Program-made: the position numbers and the translations under genes | Shown here: positions 39,558 through 50,575 of the stretch, piece after piece | How the letters are laid out: each line of letters opens with the position of its first letter | How positions within the stretch are numbered: the stretch's first letter is position 1 | The notes under the pieces: generated by a model | Seen by the model: only the letters and a program-made list of their open reading frames with translations | Told to the model about the DNA's origin: nothing | Databases searched by the model: none | Source of the DNA: Brevundimonas naejangsanensis | GTDB lineage: Bacteria > Pseudomonadota > Alphaproteobacteria > Caulobacterales > Caulobacteraceae | Direction: 5' to 3' | DNA: 64,000 bases | Assembly: GCF_000635915.2 (NCBI RefSeq) | Contig: NZ_CP015614.1 | Location: 727,501 to 791,500 of the forward strand

Positions 39558-41957
39558 ATGACCGAGAGCAAAATCCTCCCTGTCCTGCCGCTGAGAGACA
39601 TCGTCGTCTTTCCGCACATGGTCGTGCCGCTGTTTGTCGGGCGCGAGAAGTCCGTGCGCGCCCTCGACGAGATCATGAAGGGCGAGAAGCAGATCCTGCT
39701 CGCCACCCAGATGAACTCGGTCGATGACGACCCGGCGACGGACGCCATCTATTCGACCGGCGTGCTGGCCACGGTGCTGCAACTGCTGAAGCTGCCGGAC
39801 GGCACGGTGAAGGTGCTGGTCGAGGGCAAGTCGCGCGCGCGCCTGACTCGCTTCACCGACCGTGAGGACTACTACGAAGCCGAGGCCGTCGAGATCGAAG
39901 ACGAAGCCGGCGATCCGTCGCAGAGCGAAGCCTTGCTGCGCGCCGTGATCGAGCAGTTCGAAAACTATGTGAAGCTGAACAAGAAGGTCCCGCCCGAGGC
40001 CCTGAGCGCCATTCCTCAGATCACCGACCCGTCCAAGCTGGCGGACTCGGTCGCCGCGCATCTGTCGGTCAAGATCGCCGACAAGCAGGCCCTGCTCGAA
40101 ACCGTCGTCATCCCGGCGCGGCTTGAGAAGGTCTACGGCATGATGGAAGGCGAAATCAGCGTCCTTCAGGTCGAGAAGAAGATCCGCAGCCGCGTGAAGC
40201 GGCAGATGGAGAAGACCCAGCGCGAATATTATCTGAACGAGCAGATGAAGGCGATCCAGCGCGAGCTGGGCGAGACTGACGACGCGCGTGACGAACTGCT
40301 GGAGCTGGAAAAGCGCATCAAGAAGACGCGCCTGTCCAAGGAGGCCCGCACCAAGGCCGAGGCGGAGCTGAAGAAGCTGCGCAACATGTCGCCGATGTCG
40401 GCGGAATCGACCGTGGTGCGCAACTACCTCGACTGGCTGCTGTCGATCCCGTGGTCCAAGACCCGGCCCAAGCCCATCGACCTCCAGAAGGCCGAGGACA
40501 TCCTCGAAGAGGATCACTATGGCCTGGAGAAGGTCAAGGAACGGATCATCGAGTATCTGGCCGTTCAGGCGCGCACCGGCAGCCTGAAGGGGCCGATCCT
40601 GTGCCTCGTCGGCCCTCCGGGCGTCGGCAAGACCTCGCTGGCCCAGTCCATCGCCAAGGCGACGGGGCGTGAATACGTCCGCATGTCGCTGGGCGGCGTG
40701 CGCGACGAGGCCGAAATCCGCGGCCACCGCCGGACCTATATCGGCTCCATGCCCGGCAAGATCATCCAGTCGATGAAGAAGGCGAAAACCACCAACGCCT
40801 TCGTCCTGCTGGACGAGATCGACAAGCTGGGCGCCGACTGGCGCGGCGACCCGTCCTCGGCGCTGCTGGAAGTGCTGGATCCGGCCCAGAACTCGACCTT
40901 CGGCGACCACTATCTGGAGGTCGACTACGACCTGTCGCCGGTGATGTTCGTCACCACGGCCAACAGCCTGAACATGCCCCAGCCCCTGCTGGACCGCATG
41001 GAGATCATCCGCGTCTCTGGCTACACCGAGGATGAGAAGGTTGAGATCGCCCGCCGCCACGTCCTGCCCAAACAGCTCAAGGACCACGGCCTGAAGGAGG
41101 GCGAGCTGATCGTCCCTGACGACACGATCCGCGAGCTGATCCGCTATTACACGCGCGAAGCCGGCGTGCGTTCGCTGGAACGCGCCCTGGGCGGTCTGGC
41201 CCGCAAGGCGGTGCGCGAGATGGCCAGGACCAACGCCGCCTCGATCACCGTGGATGCGGCCAAGCTGGCCGAATACGCGGGCGTGAAGAAGTTCCGCTAC
41301 GGCGAGACGGATGCGGAAGACCAGGTCGGCATCGTCACCGGCCTGGCCTGGACCGAGTTCGGCGGAGACATTCTGACCATCGAGGCCCTGAAGATGCCGG
41401 GCCGCGGCCGCATGACCGTGACCGGCAACCTGAAGGACGTCATGAAGGAGTCGATCTCGGCGGCGGCGTCCTACGTCCGCAGCCGCGCCCTCAGCTTCGG
41501 CGTCAAGCCGCCGCTGTTCGAGAAGACCGACATCCACGTGCACGTGCCGGACGGCGCCACGCCCAAGGACGGCCCCTCGGCGGGGGTGGCCATGACGGTG
41601 GCCATGGTGTCGGTTCTGACCGGCATTCCCATCCGCAAGGACATCGCCATGACCGGCGAGATCACCCTGCGGGGGCGGGTCACGGCCATCGGCGGCCTCA
41701 AGGAGAAGCTGCTGGCGGCCCTGCGTTCGGGCGTGAAGACCGTCCTGATCCCGCAGGAGAACGAGAAGGACCTCGAAGAGGTGCCGGAGAACGTCAAGGC
41801 GGCCCTGGAGATCGTGCCGATCTCTAACGCCGACGAAGCGCTGAAGTGGGCCTTGACCGGCACGCCGACCCCCGTCGAATGGGACGAGGCGGCCGAACCC
41901 ATGACCCCGACGCCGCCGGCGCCGCTGGCCGGCGAGGGGGCCAGCATCAGCCACTGA
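39558..41957 (+). CDS. lon: Lon protease
   Basis: ATP-dependent AAA+ serine protease, 799 residues, starting [24 protein letters not shown]. Walker A is GPPGVGKTS and Walker B is [12 protein letters not shown]; the pore-loop aromatic motif lies in EYVRMSLGG. The catalytic dyad is Ser674 (DGPSAGV) and Lys717 (KEKLLAAL). In Caulobacter, Lon degrades DnaA, CcrM and SciP; conservation of these roles is presumed. The last 30 residues form a Pro/Thr-rich tail. Confidence 0.98.
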   Translation: MTESKILPVLPLRDIVVFPHMVVPLFVGREKSVRALDEIMKGEKQILLATQMNSVDDDPATDAIYSTGVLATVLQLLKLPDGTVKVLVEGKSRARLTRFTDREDYYEAEAVEIEDEAGDPSQSEALLRAVIEQFENYVKLNKKVPPEALSAIPQITDPSKLADSVAAHLSVKIADKQALLETVVIPARLEKVYGMMEGEISVLQVEKKIRSRVKRQMEKTQREYYLNEQMKAIQRELGETDDARDELLELEKRIKKTRLSKEARTKAEAELKKLRNMSPMSAESTVVRNYLDWLLSIPWSKTRPKPIDLQKAEDILEEDHYGLEKVKERIIEYLAVQARTGSLKGPILCLVGPPGVGKTSLAQSIAKATGREYVRMSLGGVRDEAEIRGHRRTYIGSMPGKIIQSMKKAKTTNAFVLLDEIDKLGADWRGDPSSALLEVLDPAQNSTFGDHYLEVDYDLSPVMFVTTANSLNMPQPLLDRMEIIRVSGYTEDEKVEIARRHVLPKQLKDHGLKEGELIVPDDTIRELIRYYTREAGVRSLERALGGLARKAVREMARTNAASITVDAAKLAEYAGVKKFRYGETDAEDQVGIVTGLAWTEFGGDILTIEALKMPGRGRMTVTGNLKDVMKESISAAASYVRSRALSFGVKPPLFEKTDIHVHVPDGATPKDGPSAGVAMTVAMVSVLTGIPIRKDIAMTGEITLRGRVTAIGGLKEKLLAALRSGVKTVLIPQENEKDLEEVPENVKAALEIVPISNADEALKWALTGTPTPVEWDEAAEPMTPTPPAPLAGEGASISH

Positions 41958-41982
41958 TACGGGCCTTGGCCTGAGAGTGAAG

Positions 41983-42019
41983 AGAGGCGGCTCGGGGCAA
42001 CCCGAGCCGCCTCTTTTTT
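41983..42019 (+). terminator. Intrinsic terminator after lon
   Basis: A perfect 14-base-pair stem (41983-41996 with 42001-42014) and GCAA loop, then TTTTTG. The strongest terminator in the window. Confidence 0.92.
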
Positions 42020-42076
42020 GACCTGCGCCCCAATAGCCGCTTAAGTTCCGCCTTCGTTCGCGAGGGGGCTTTCGAC

Positions 42077-42352
42077 GTGACCAAGACTGAACTGATCGGC
42101 CGCATGGCCCAGGCGGCGGGGATCAGCCGCGACCAGGCCAAACTGGCGCTGGAGGCTTTCACCGATCAGGTGACCGCCTCGCTTGTCGAGGGGCGGGTGG
42201 TTCGCCTGGTCGGCTTCGGCAGCTTCGTCGCCGCCGAGCGCAAGGCGGGCGTGGCGCGCAATCCTCAAACCGGCCAGGAGATCGCGCGGCCCGCCTCTCG
42301 CACCGCGCGCTTTCGCCCGGGCGAAGGCTTGAAAAGCGCCTTGAACGGCTGA
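42077..42352 (+). CDS. hup: HU family DNA-binding protein
   Basis: A 91-residue nucleoid protein that bends DNA as a dimer. It starts MTKTELIGRMAQAAGISRDQAKLALEAFTDQV, has the GFGSFVAAERKAG turn and the arm motif ARNPQTGQEI, followed by ASRTARFRPGEGLKSALNG. The start codon is GTG. The position directly after lon is the same as in E. coli (hupB). Confidence 0.95.
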   Translation: MTKTELIGRMAQAAGISRDQAKLALEAFTDQVTASLVEGRVVRLVGFGSFVAAERKAGVARNPQTGQEIARPASRTARFRPGEGLKSALNG

Positions 42353-42399
42353 TCGCCACAGGGCATGAAGCCTGTCCTCGACCTTGAGTCGAATGATGC

Positions 42400-42476
42400 G
42401 GGCGGCTAGCTCAGCTGGTCAGAGCACCTCGTTTACACCGAGGGGGTCGGCGGTTCGAACCCGTCGCCGCCTACCA
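42400..42476 (+). tRNA. tRNA-Val (UAC)
   Basis: Acceptor stem GGGCGGC/GCCGCCT (closing G-U), D-arm GCTCAGCTGGTCAGAGC, anticodon stem CCTCG/CGAGG with loop TTTACAC (anticodon TAC), T-arm CGGTTCGAACCCG, encoded CCA. Confidence 0.96.
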
Positions 42477-42504
42477 TCACTTCCGTTCGGACGGGCAGGG
42501 CGCT

Positions 42505-43527
42505 CTATTCTTCGGCGCCGGCGAGGCGGGCTTCACGCCAGGCGGCAGTGGTGAGGGCAGGCAGCATGGCCACGGCGTCGGCGGCCTTTGCGCTAGAGGC
42601 GTTGCCCGACAGCATTCGCTTTTTCACGCCCTGGATGATGCCGATCAGGCGGAACAGGTTGAAGGCGAAGTGCCAGTGCAGGTCCGGCAGGGTATCGCGC
42701 CCGATGGCGGCGCAATATCGCCGGGCCATGTCGTCCAGCGAAGGAATGCCCGCGGCCTCAAGGTCCAAACCGTTTAGCCCGGCGCGGCCGTCGGCGGGCA
42801 GAATCCAGTTCATGGCCAGATAGGCGAAGTCGGCCAGAGGGTCGCCCAGCGTCGCCAACTCCCAGTCCAGCACGGCCCGGACCGTCATGGAATCGGGGGC
42901 GTAGATCAGGTTGTCGATGCGATAGTCGCCGTGGATGATGGCGGTGCGGGTCTGTTCCGGCGCCGTGCGCGGCAGGAAGTCGATCAGGCGTTCGACCTCG
43001 GGCAGGTCGTCGGTCTGGGCGGCGCGATATTGCTTGGTCCAGCGCGCGACCTGACGCTCGAAATAGTTTCCGGGGCGCCCGAAATCCTCCAGTCCCACGG
43101 CGACCGGATCGACGCTGTGCAACTGGGCCAACGTATCGACCATGGCCTCATAGGCGGCGCGGCGCTCGGACGGCGACAGGCCCGGCAGGGCGCCGTTCCA
43201 GAAGGTGCGTCCCTCGACCAACTCCATCACATAGAAGGCCGAGCCGATGACGGCGTCGTCCTGACACAGGGCGAGCGGCGCAGGCACGGCAAAGCCGGTC
43301 GGATGCAGGGCGCTGATCAGCCTGTATTCACGCTCGACCGCATGGGCCGAGGGCAGCAGGGGGCCGAACGGGCGGCGGCGCAGGACATAGTCCCGGCCGT
43401 CGACGGTCATCCGATATGTCGGGTTCGACTGGCCGCCGGGGAATTTCTCCAGATGGATATCGGCGGGCGCGGCGGGCAGGACGCCCGCCAGCCACTGTCC
43501 CAGACGCGCGACGTCCAGATCGCTCAT
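42505..43527 (-). CDS. APH-like phosphotransferase family protein
   Basis: A 340-residue protein kinase-like enzyme of the aminoglycoside phosphotransferase superfamily. The catalytic loop HGDYRIDNL and the metal-binding [12 protein letters not shown] are intact; the nucleotide-binding start is [10 protein letters not shown]. Close relatives are the N-terminal domain of human ACAD10/ACAD11 and Pseudomonas LvaA, which phosphorylate 4-hydroxyacyl-CoA. The stop of the acyl-CoA dehydrogenase and this start overlap by four bases, so the pair probably acts on one substrate. Antibiotic resistance is unlikely. Confidence 0.88.
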   Translation of the reverse strand: MSDLDVARLGQWLAGVLPAAPADIHLEKFPGGQSNPTYRMTVDGRDYVLRRRPFGPLLPSAHAVEREYRLISALHPTGFAVPAPLALCQDDAVIGSAFYVMELVEGRTFWNGALPGLSPSERRAAYEAMVDTLAQLHSVDPVAVGLEDFGRPGNYFERQVARWTKQYRAAQTDDLPEVERLIDFLPRTAPEQTRTAIIHGDYRIDNLIYAPDSMTVRAVLDWELATLGDPLADFAYLAMNWILPADGRAGLNGLDLEAAGIPSLDDMARRYCAAIGRDTLPDLHWHFAFNLFRLIGIIQGVKKRMLSGNASSAKAADAVAMLPALTTAAWREARLAGAEE

Positions 43528-44774
43528 CGCGCCGCCTCAGCGTGGCGGGCGAACTCGGACCGGGCGATGGCGCGGGCGTGCACCTCGTCGGGGCCGTCGG
43601 CGAGGCGCAGGGTGCGGATACCCGCCCAGGCCGCCGCCAGCTCGAAGTCCTGGGACACGCCGCCGCCGCCGTGGGCCTGGATGGCGTCGTCGATTATGCG
43701 CAGGGCCATCATCGGCGCCTGGACCTTGATCATGGCGATCTCGTCCTTGGCCGCCTTATTGCCCGCGCGGTCCATCATGTCGGCGGCCTTGAGGCACAGC
43801 AGGCGCGTCATCTCGATGTCGATGCGGGCGCGGGCGACGCGCTCTTCCCAGACCGAATGCTCGCCGATCCGCTTGCCGAAGGCGACGCGAGACATCAGGC
43901 GGCGCGTCATCGCCTCCAGCGCCTCTTCGGCCGCGCCGATGGTGCGCATGCAGTGGTGGATGCGGCCGGGGCCAAGGCGCCCCTGCGCGATCTCGAAGCC
44001 GCGCCCCTCGCCCAGCAGGATATTCTCGACCGGCACCCGCACGTCGGTGAGGCTGACCTCCATGTGGCCGTGCGGGGCGTGGTCATAGCCATAGACGCTC
44101 AGCGGCCGCTCGATCTTCACGCCCGGCGCATCCATCGGCACCAGGATCATCGACTGCTGGCGATAGGTCTTCTCGTCCGGGTCGGTCTTGCCCATGACGA
44201 TGGCGACGCGGCAACGCGGATCGCCCGCGCCCGACGACCACCATTTGCGGCCGTTGATGACATAGCAGTCGCCGTCGCGACGGATTTGCGTCTGGATATT
44301 GGTGGCGTCAGACGAAGCGACGGCCGGTTCGGTCATCAGGAAGGCTGAGCGGATCTCGCCGTTCATCAACGGAATCAGCCACTGCGCCTTCTGAGCGGGT
44401 GAGCCGTAGCGGTGCAGCACCTCCATATTGCCCGTGTCGGGCGCCGAGCAGTTGAACACCTCGCTGGCCCATTCGATGCGGCCCATCTCTTCGGCGCACA
44501 GGGCGTATTCGAGGTTGGTCAGCCGTTCGCCCGTGAACTGGAAATCGTCCGGCTCGGCCATGCCTTCGGGGGCGGGGGGCATGAACAGGTTCCACAGGCC
44601 GGCGGCGCGCGCCTCGGCCTTCAACGCCTCGATCGAGGGCAGGGGCGCGGCCCAGCGGTCGCCTTCAGCGATCTCGGCGTGGACGGCGGCGACGCGCGGA
44701 CGCACCTTGTCGGCCATGAAGGCCCGGACGCGCGCCTGAAACGAACGCTCGCGTTCCGTCAGGGTGAAATCCAT
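43524..44774 (-). CDS. Acyl-CoA dehydrogenase (ACAD10/11-like)
   Basis: A 416-residue flavoenzyme. The FAD-binding motifs [18 protein letters not shown] and [13 protein letters not shown] are followed by the C-terminal helical domain with [28 protein letters not shown] and [11 protein letters not shown]. Together with the adjoining APH-like kinase it resembles the ACAD10/11 and LvaC/LvaA pairs, so a 4-hydroxy fatty acid role is a reasonable inference. The generic alternative is ordinary short- or medium-chain beta-oxidation. Confidence 0.9.
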   Translation of the reverse strand: MDFTLTERERSFQARVRAFMADKVRPRVAAVHAEIAEGDRWAAPLPSIEALKAEARAAGLWNLFMPPAPEGMAEPDDFQFTGERLTNLEYALCAEEMGRIEWASEVFNCSAPDTGNMEVLHRYGSPAQKAQWLIPLMNGEIRSAFLMTEPAVASSDATNIQTQIRRDGDCYVINGRKWWSSGAGDPRCRVAIVMGKTDPDEKTYRQQSMILVPMDAPGVKIERPLSVYGYDHAPHGHMEVSLTDVRVPVENILLGEGRGFEIAQGRLGPGRIHHCMRTIGAAEEALEAMTRRLMSRVAFGKRIGEHSVWEERVARARIDIEMTRLLCLKAADMMDRAGNKAAKDEIAMIKVQAPMMALRIIDDAIQAHGGGGVSQDFELAAAWAGIRTLRLADGPDEVHARAIARSEFARHAEAAR

Positions 44775-44899
44775 CGCTTAACTCCCTTAGGCATGGCCAC
44801 AACGCCGAGTCGGTCTTTCAACCGGTCGAAGATTCTCGACAGGCTTCACCATGCCAGACCGTTCGTCATCTGAAATCGGCTGAAGCGTCCAAGGCAGAG

Positions 44900-44933
44900 G
44901 GCGCGCTCCTCCGTCTGCATGGGGGAGCGCGCC
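44900..44933 (-). terminator. Hairpin downstream of the cupin gene
   Basis: GGCGCGCTCC (44900-44909) and GGAGCGCGCC (44924-44933) pair perfectly over 10 bases, just past the cupin stop. No U-run follows, so termination is uncertain. Confidence 0.4.
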
Positions 44934-44945
44934 GGTCGCCTGAGC

Positions 44946-45335
44946 CTATTCCGAGGTCTTGCCGTCGAAATGTTCTTCGGCTTCGTCGGCCTTGGTCGGG
45001 TGGACCACGTCGTGGCGATGCTCCGGCGGGCCATAGATGGTGTAGAGCTTCAGCGGCTGCGAGCCGGTGTTGATCAGGTTGTGACGGGCGCCGGCCGGAA
45101 CGATGATGCCGGACTCAGCCTTGGCGGGGCGCGACTGCCCGTCGATGACGATCTGTCCTTCGCCCTGTTCGATGCGGAAGAACTGGTCGTGGCCTTCGTG
45201 GACCTCTTCGCCGATCTCTTCGCCCGGTTGAAGCGTCATCAGCACCAGTTGCAGGTGACGGCCGGTGTAGAGCACGCGGCGATAGTCGTCGTTGTCGAGC
45301 GTGGCCCGTTCGATGTCGTCCAGATAGCCTTGCAT
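44946..45335 (-). CDS. Cupin domain protein
   Basis: A 129-residue single-domain cupin. Motif 1 is GEEIGEEVHEGHDQFFRIEQGEG and motif 2 is PAGARHNLINTGSQPLKLY; the metal-ligand His and Glu positions are present. The highly charged C-terminus (TKADEAEEHFDGKTSE) is disordered. Substrate or regulatory ligand unknown. It stands alone. Confidence 0.88.
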   Translation of the reverse strand: MQGYLDDIERATLDNDDYRRVLYTGRHLQLVLMTLQPGEEIGEEVHEGHDQFFRIEQGEGQIVIDGQSRPAKAESGIIVPAGARHNLINTGSQPLKLYTIYGPPEHRHDVVHPTKADEAEEHFDGKTSE

Positions 45336-45414
45336 GGCGGATCCTCATGAAGAACTGGGAGAGTTCGACTCATAACGCGCCTGATGCGGCCGGGTCTTGA
45401 TCTTTCGCAAAGCC

Positions 45415-45447
45415 AAGAAAAAACGCCGGAGCTTTCGCCCCGGCGTT
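45415..45447 (-). terminator. Intrinsic terminator after gltA
   Basis: On the minus strand ACGCCGGGGC-GAAA-GCTCCGGCGT followed by TTTTTTC. It begins 26 bases past the gltA stop. Confidence 0.88.
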
Positions 45448-45472
45448 TGTGCAGTTTTACGCTTTTGATCGC

Positions 45473-46774
<1,302 letters not shown>

Positions 46775-46839
46775 CTAGGCCCCTTGTTCTTCCTTGGACC
46801 GGCGCGGGGAGGCGGTCGGCCTGAGTTGGTTATGGGAGA

Positions 46840-48270
46840 TCACTTAGTCTGTTGCAGCGCATCATCCAAGCGTCCGAGACTTTCGTCACGCCCGAGAGCG
46901 CAAAGAGTTCGTGCGATATCGGGCGAGGTCGAACCGCCCGTCAAGGCGGCGCGCATGGAAGGTCCTATTTTTCCGAAACCTACGCCTTCTTCCTCGGCAA
47001 AAACCTTAAGTTCGGCTTCAAGGGCGAAGACATCCCAGCTTTGGAAAAGAGCCAGACGTTCACGCAGTCGTGAAATTCTCTGCCCGCTTTCGCCTTGCAG
47101 CAAACCGGCCGATTTCTCGTTGAGCGCGAGTGGACGCGCCTGCAACACGAATGCCGTTTGATCCGCCAGCTCGGGGATGGTCTTGGCGCGATCCTTGACG
47201 AAAGGCATGGCCCGCAGCAGCCGTTCCTCGTCGTCCGGCTCCAGGGTGCGGCCGCGCGCCAAATGGGCGTCGAGCGTCAGTTTGGCGAGGCGGTCGTCGT
47301 CCGCCAGCCGCAGCCAGTGGGCGTTGACGTGGGCCAGTTTGTCGAAGTCCAGGCGGGCGGGCGCTTTGTTGACGCCCGCCAGGTCGAACCAGGCGAGGGC
47401 CTGTTCGTCGCTGAACAGTTCATCGTCGCCGTGCGCCCAGCCCAGACGGGCCAGATAGTTGCGCATGGCTTCGGGCAGATAACCCATGTCGGCGTATTCG
47501 TGCACGGCCTGGGCGCCGTGGCGCTTGGACAGCTTGGCGCCGTCGGGGCCGTGGATCAGGGGGATGTGGGCGAAGGTCGGTCGGGCCCAGCCGAGCGCGT
47601 CGTAGATCAGGCTCTGGCGGGCGGCGTTGTTCAGATGGTCGTCGCCGCGGATGACGTGGGTCACGCCCATGTCGTGGTCGTCCACCACCACGGCCAGATT
47701 ATAGGTCGGCGCCCCGTCGGAACGCAGGATGACCAGGTCGTCCAGCGACGCCGATTCCCAGCGCACCGTCCCCTGCACGGCGTCCTCGACGACGACGGCC
47801 TGATCCAGCGGCCGACGGAAGCGCACAGTGTGCGGCTTGGCCAGGTCATCGACGCTGGGCTCGCGGTCGCGCCAGGGCGAGACGAAGTCGCGCCCCTCGG
47901 CCTTGGCCTGGTCGCGCAGGGCCGTGGTCTCGTCGGCCGTCAGGAAGTCGCGATAGGCGTGGCCTGTCGCCAGCAGCTCATTGATCACCTCGCGGTGGCG
48001 GTCGGCGCGGCCGAACTGGAAGACGGGCTCTTCGTCGCCGAACAGCTCAAGCCAGGACAGGCCGTCAAATATGGCCTTCACCGCCTCGTCCGTCGACCGC
48101 TCGCGGTCGGTGTCCTCGATGCGGATCAGGAATTTGCCGCCGCGTCCCTTGGCGTAAAGCCAGTTGAATAACGCGGTTCTCGCCCCGCCGATATGCAGGT
48201 AGCCTGTGGGCGAGGGGGCGAAGCGGGTGACGACGGTCGATGAAGGGGAGGTCATAGAGGCAGCATCCAT
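46840..48270 (-). CDS. gltX: Glutamate-tRNA ligase
   Basis: Class I aminoacyl-tRNA synthetase, 476 residues. The HIGH-like motif is in FAPSPTGYLHIGGARTALFNW, and the KMSKS-like motif is KLSKRHG. The C-terminal anticodon-binding domain runs to the end and has normal length. The start is either 48270 or ATG at 48255 (MTSPSSTVVTRF); no ribosome-binding site decides. It is divergent from comEC with 43 bases between. Two tRNA-Glu genes lie at 18.8-19.1 kb. Confidence 0.95.
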   Translation of the reverse strand: MDAASMTSPSSTVVTRFAPSPTGYLHIGGARTALFNWLYAKGRGGKFLIRIEDTDRERSTDEAVKAIFDGLSWLELFGDEEPVFQFGRADRHREVINELLATGHAYRDFLTADETTALRDQAKAEGRDFVSPWRDREPSVDDLAKPHTVRFRRPLDQAVVVEDAVQGTVRWESASLDDLVILRSDGAPTYNLAVVVDDHDMGVTHVIRGDDHLNNAARQSLIYDALGWARPTFAHIPLIHGPDGAKLSKRHGAQAVHEYADMGYLPEAMRNYLARLGWAHGDDELFSDEQALAWFDLAGVNKAPARLDFDKLAHVNAHWLRLADDDRLAKLTLDAHLARGRTLEPDDEERLLRAMPFVKDRAKTIPELADQTAFVLQARPLALNEKSAGLLQGESGQRISRLRERLALFQSWDVFALEAELKVFAEEEGVGFGKIGPSMRAALTGGSTSPDIARTLCALGRDESLGRLDDALQQTK

Positions 48271-48313
48271 AGGGCAGGGTCTTATACGCCCGCCTGTGGG
48301 GAAGCGAACCCTT

Positions 48314-50407
48314 ATGGCCCGGTTATTTGCCAGCTTGCTCGCGGACGCGCGGGCGCAGGCCGAACGCTGGCCGCTATGGTCGTCCGTCTGCTTTGGCGCC
48401 GGGTGCGCGGCCTACTTCGCTCTGAAGGGCGAGCCGGCGACCTGGCCGCTGGCGCTGGGCGCCGTCGTCCTGCTCGGCGCCTGGATCATGGGGCGGGCCA
48501 GAGGCCTGCCGCGTTGGGCGATCCTGATCCTGCTGATGCTGGCCTGTTTCGCGGGCGGACTGGCGGTGGCCAAGCTGAGAACAGAGACTGTGGCGGCGCC
48601 GATCGCGCTCGCGGACATGGCGCCCACCCAGGTCGAGGGCTGGGTCATCGACGTGGACTCGTCCGGCCAGAACGGGGCGCGCGTCGTGGTGGCGCCGGCG
48701 CGCGTGCGGGGTCTGACGCCTGAGCAGACGCCCGAGCGGCTGCGCGTGACGGTGAAGGGGGCGCCGCCGCCGCCGGGCGCGCCGATCCGGGTGTTCGGCA
48801 TCCTGAACCCGCCGCCGCCGCCCGCCAGCCCCGGCGCCTACGACTTCGGCCGCAACGCCTATTTCAAGGGGATGGGCGGAACCCTGTTCGCCCTGGGGCC
48901 GACCCGTCCGGCGGTGCTCGCCCCGCCCCCGTGGCGGGTGAGGGCGGCGATGAAGGTCAATGCCGTCCGCTATGCCCTGGCTGCGCGGATCGTGGCGCGT
49001 CTGGGCGAGCGGACCGGCGGAGTGGCGGCGGCCATGACGACCGGTCACGAAACATGGATTCAGGATCCGGATCTGGACGCAATGCGCGATTCCGGGCTGG
49101 CGCACATCCTGTCGATCTCGGGCCTGCATATGGCGGTCGTGGGCGGCTTTGTCTTCTTTGCGGCCCGCCTTCTGGTTGCGGCGTGGCCGTGGCTGGCGCT
49201 GCGCGTCTCGGGCAAGAAGGCGGCGGCGATCGCAGGGTTGATCGCGGTCGGGACCTATCTCGTCATCTCGGGCGCGCCGCCGCCGGCCGAGCGCGCCGCG
49301 ATTACCGCGTCGATCGCCTTTCTGGCGATCCTGACGGATCGGCAGGCGGTGACCATGCGGGCGCTGTCGGCGGCGGCTTTTGTCGTGCTCTTGTTGCGGC
49401 CAGAGGCGGTCGTGACGCCCGGGTTCCAGATGTCGTTCGCGGCGACGGCGGCGCTGGTGGCGCTTGTCGAGGTCTGGCCGCGCCGTATCCGCGAATTCGC
49501 CGCGCCCTGGCCTATCGTCGCCGCGCAGCGGTTCGGCAGTTGGCTGATGGCCGCCTGCGCCGCCAGCCTGGTGGCGGGCATGGCGACCGGACCGTTCGCC
49601 ATGCAGCACTTCAATCGCACGGCCGTCTACGGGCTGATCGCCAATATGGCGACGGCGCCGCTGGCGGATTTCGTCATGATGCCCGCCCTGGCGCTGGGCG
49701 CAGCGCTGGAGCCTTTGGGACTGGGCGCGCCCTTCCTGTGGGTGGCGGGTCAGTCAGTCGACGCCATGCTGATGATCGGACACTGGGCGGCCAGTCTGCC
49801 CGGCGCCGTGAAGGCGATCCCCAGCGCTCCTGCGGCCGCCCTGCCGGTCGCCTTTCTGGGCATATTGTTCATGTGCCTGTGGCGGGGGCCGTGGCGGTTT
49901 CTGGGCTTGCCGTTTGCGGCGGCTGTGCTGATCTGGCCGCGCCCGGCCCCGCCGGATATCTGGATCGGCGATGGTGGAGCGAATGCGGCCTATCGGCTCG
50001 AAAGCGACGCGGTCGTGGTGCGGCCGGCAGTGCGCCAATTCGCCAGCGACCTTTGGTCCCGGCGTCGAGGGCTGGAGCCGGTCGCACGGTCGCCCGAGGG
50101 CTGGACCTGCAAGCGTTCCTACTGCGCGCCGGACGGCGAACCGGGGCCGCTGGCGCTGTGGTGGGGCAAGGCGGCGCCGACGCCCGAGCAGCTGGATCAG
50201 ATGTGCCGTAGCGCGCAGGTGATCAGCGTGCGCGCCGTGATCACAACCCTGCCGTCGTCGTGCCAAGGGCGGCTGGTGCTGGACGGCGCCGACTATGCGC
50301 GCGGCGGTTCGGTGGAGTTATGGCGCGACGGCGCCGGCGGCTGGCGCGCCCTGTGGGCGGCGGAAGTGCGGGGACGGCGACCGTGGAGCGGTGGAGGAGC
50401 AGAATAG
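48314..50407 (+). CDS. comEC: ComEC/Rec2-related DNA uptake channel protein
   Basis: Inner-membrane channel protein for transformation DNA, 697 residues. A DUF4131-type N-terminal membrane region and soluble OB-like part precede the Competence domain with HILSISGLHMAVVGGFVFF, multiple membrane helices and the PWPIVAAQRFGSW stretch. The C-terminal portion (about 550-697) begins IWIGDGGANAAYRL but shows no HxHxDH metal site, so the MBL-like domain of longer ComEC proteins looks degenerate. No other competence gene is nearby. Confidence 0.88.
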   Translation: MARLFASLLADARAQAERWPLWSSVCFGAGCAAYFALKGEPATWPLALGAVVLLGAWIMGRARGLPRWAILILLMLACFAGGLAVAKLRTETVAAPIALADMAPTQVEGWVIDVDSSGQNGARVVVAPARVRGLTPEQTPERLRVTVKGAPPPPGAPIRVFGILNPPPPPASPGAYDFGRNAYFKGMGGTLFALGPTRPAVLAPPPWRVRAAMKVNAVRYALAARIVARLGERTGGVAAAMTTGHETWIQDPDLDAMRDSGLAHILSISGLHMAVVGGFVFFAARLLVAAWPWLALRVSGKKAAAIAGLIAVGTYLVISGAPPPAERAAITASIAFLAILTDRQAVTMRALSAAAFVVLLLRPEAVVTPGFQMSFAATAALVALVEVWPRRIREFAAPWPIVAAQRFGSWLMAACAASLVAGMATGPFAMQHFNRTAVYGLIANMATAPLADFVMMPALALGAALEPLGLGAPFLWVAGQSVDAMLMIGHWAASLPGAVKAIPSAPAAALPVAFLGILFMCLWRGPWRFLGLPFAAAVLIWPRPAPPDIWIGDGGANAAYRLESDAVVVRPAVRQFASDLWSRRRGLEPVARSPEGWTCKRSYCAPDGEPGPLALWWGKAAPTPEQLDQMCRSAQVISVRAVITTLPSSCQGRLVLDGADYARGGSVELWRDGAGGWRALWAAEVRGRRPWSGGGAE

Positions 50408-50427
50408 GCGCCGTCTCTTAATCCCGC

Positions 50428-50553
50428 TCATCCCGGCGGACGCCGGGATCTAGTAAGAGATACGCGTGCTGTCGCTGGCCAGATGAGGCGAGGGGACAAT
50501 CAAACGGCCCCGTTTGAAGCCAAAGCACTGGGTCCCGGCGTCGGCCGGGATGA
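50428..50553. repeat. Inverted pair of 27-base GC-rich repeats between comEC and lexA
   Basis: Copies at 50428-50454 and, inverted, at 50527-50553 agree in 24 of 27 bases. Each contains an ATCCCGGC...GCCGGGAT hairpin. The pair fills the gap between the convergent comEC and lexA genes and may act as a transcription barrier. The type is common as dispersed repeats in Caulobacterales; copy number cannot be judged here. Confidence 0.75.
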
Positions 50554-50575
50554 TCGGAGTTTATAGGGCTGCGCC

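Noticed and set aside
39531-41954. An 807-codon open frame antisense to lon
   Set aside because: Product is low-complexity and His/Gly/Arg-rich, as expected of a shadow frame; lon is unambiguous.
42505-43527. Aminoglycoside resistance gene
   Set aside because: Although of the APH superfamily, its coupling to an acyl-CoA dehydrogenase and ACAD10/11-like features point to CoA-ester metabolism.
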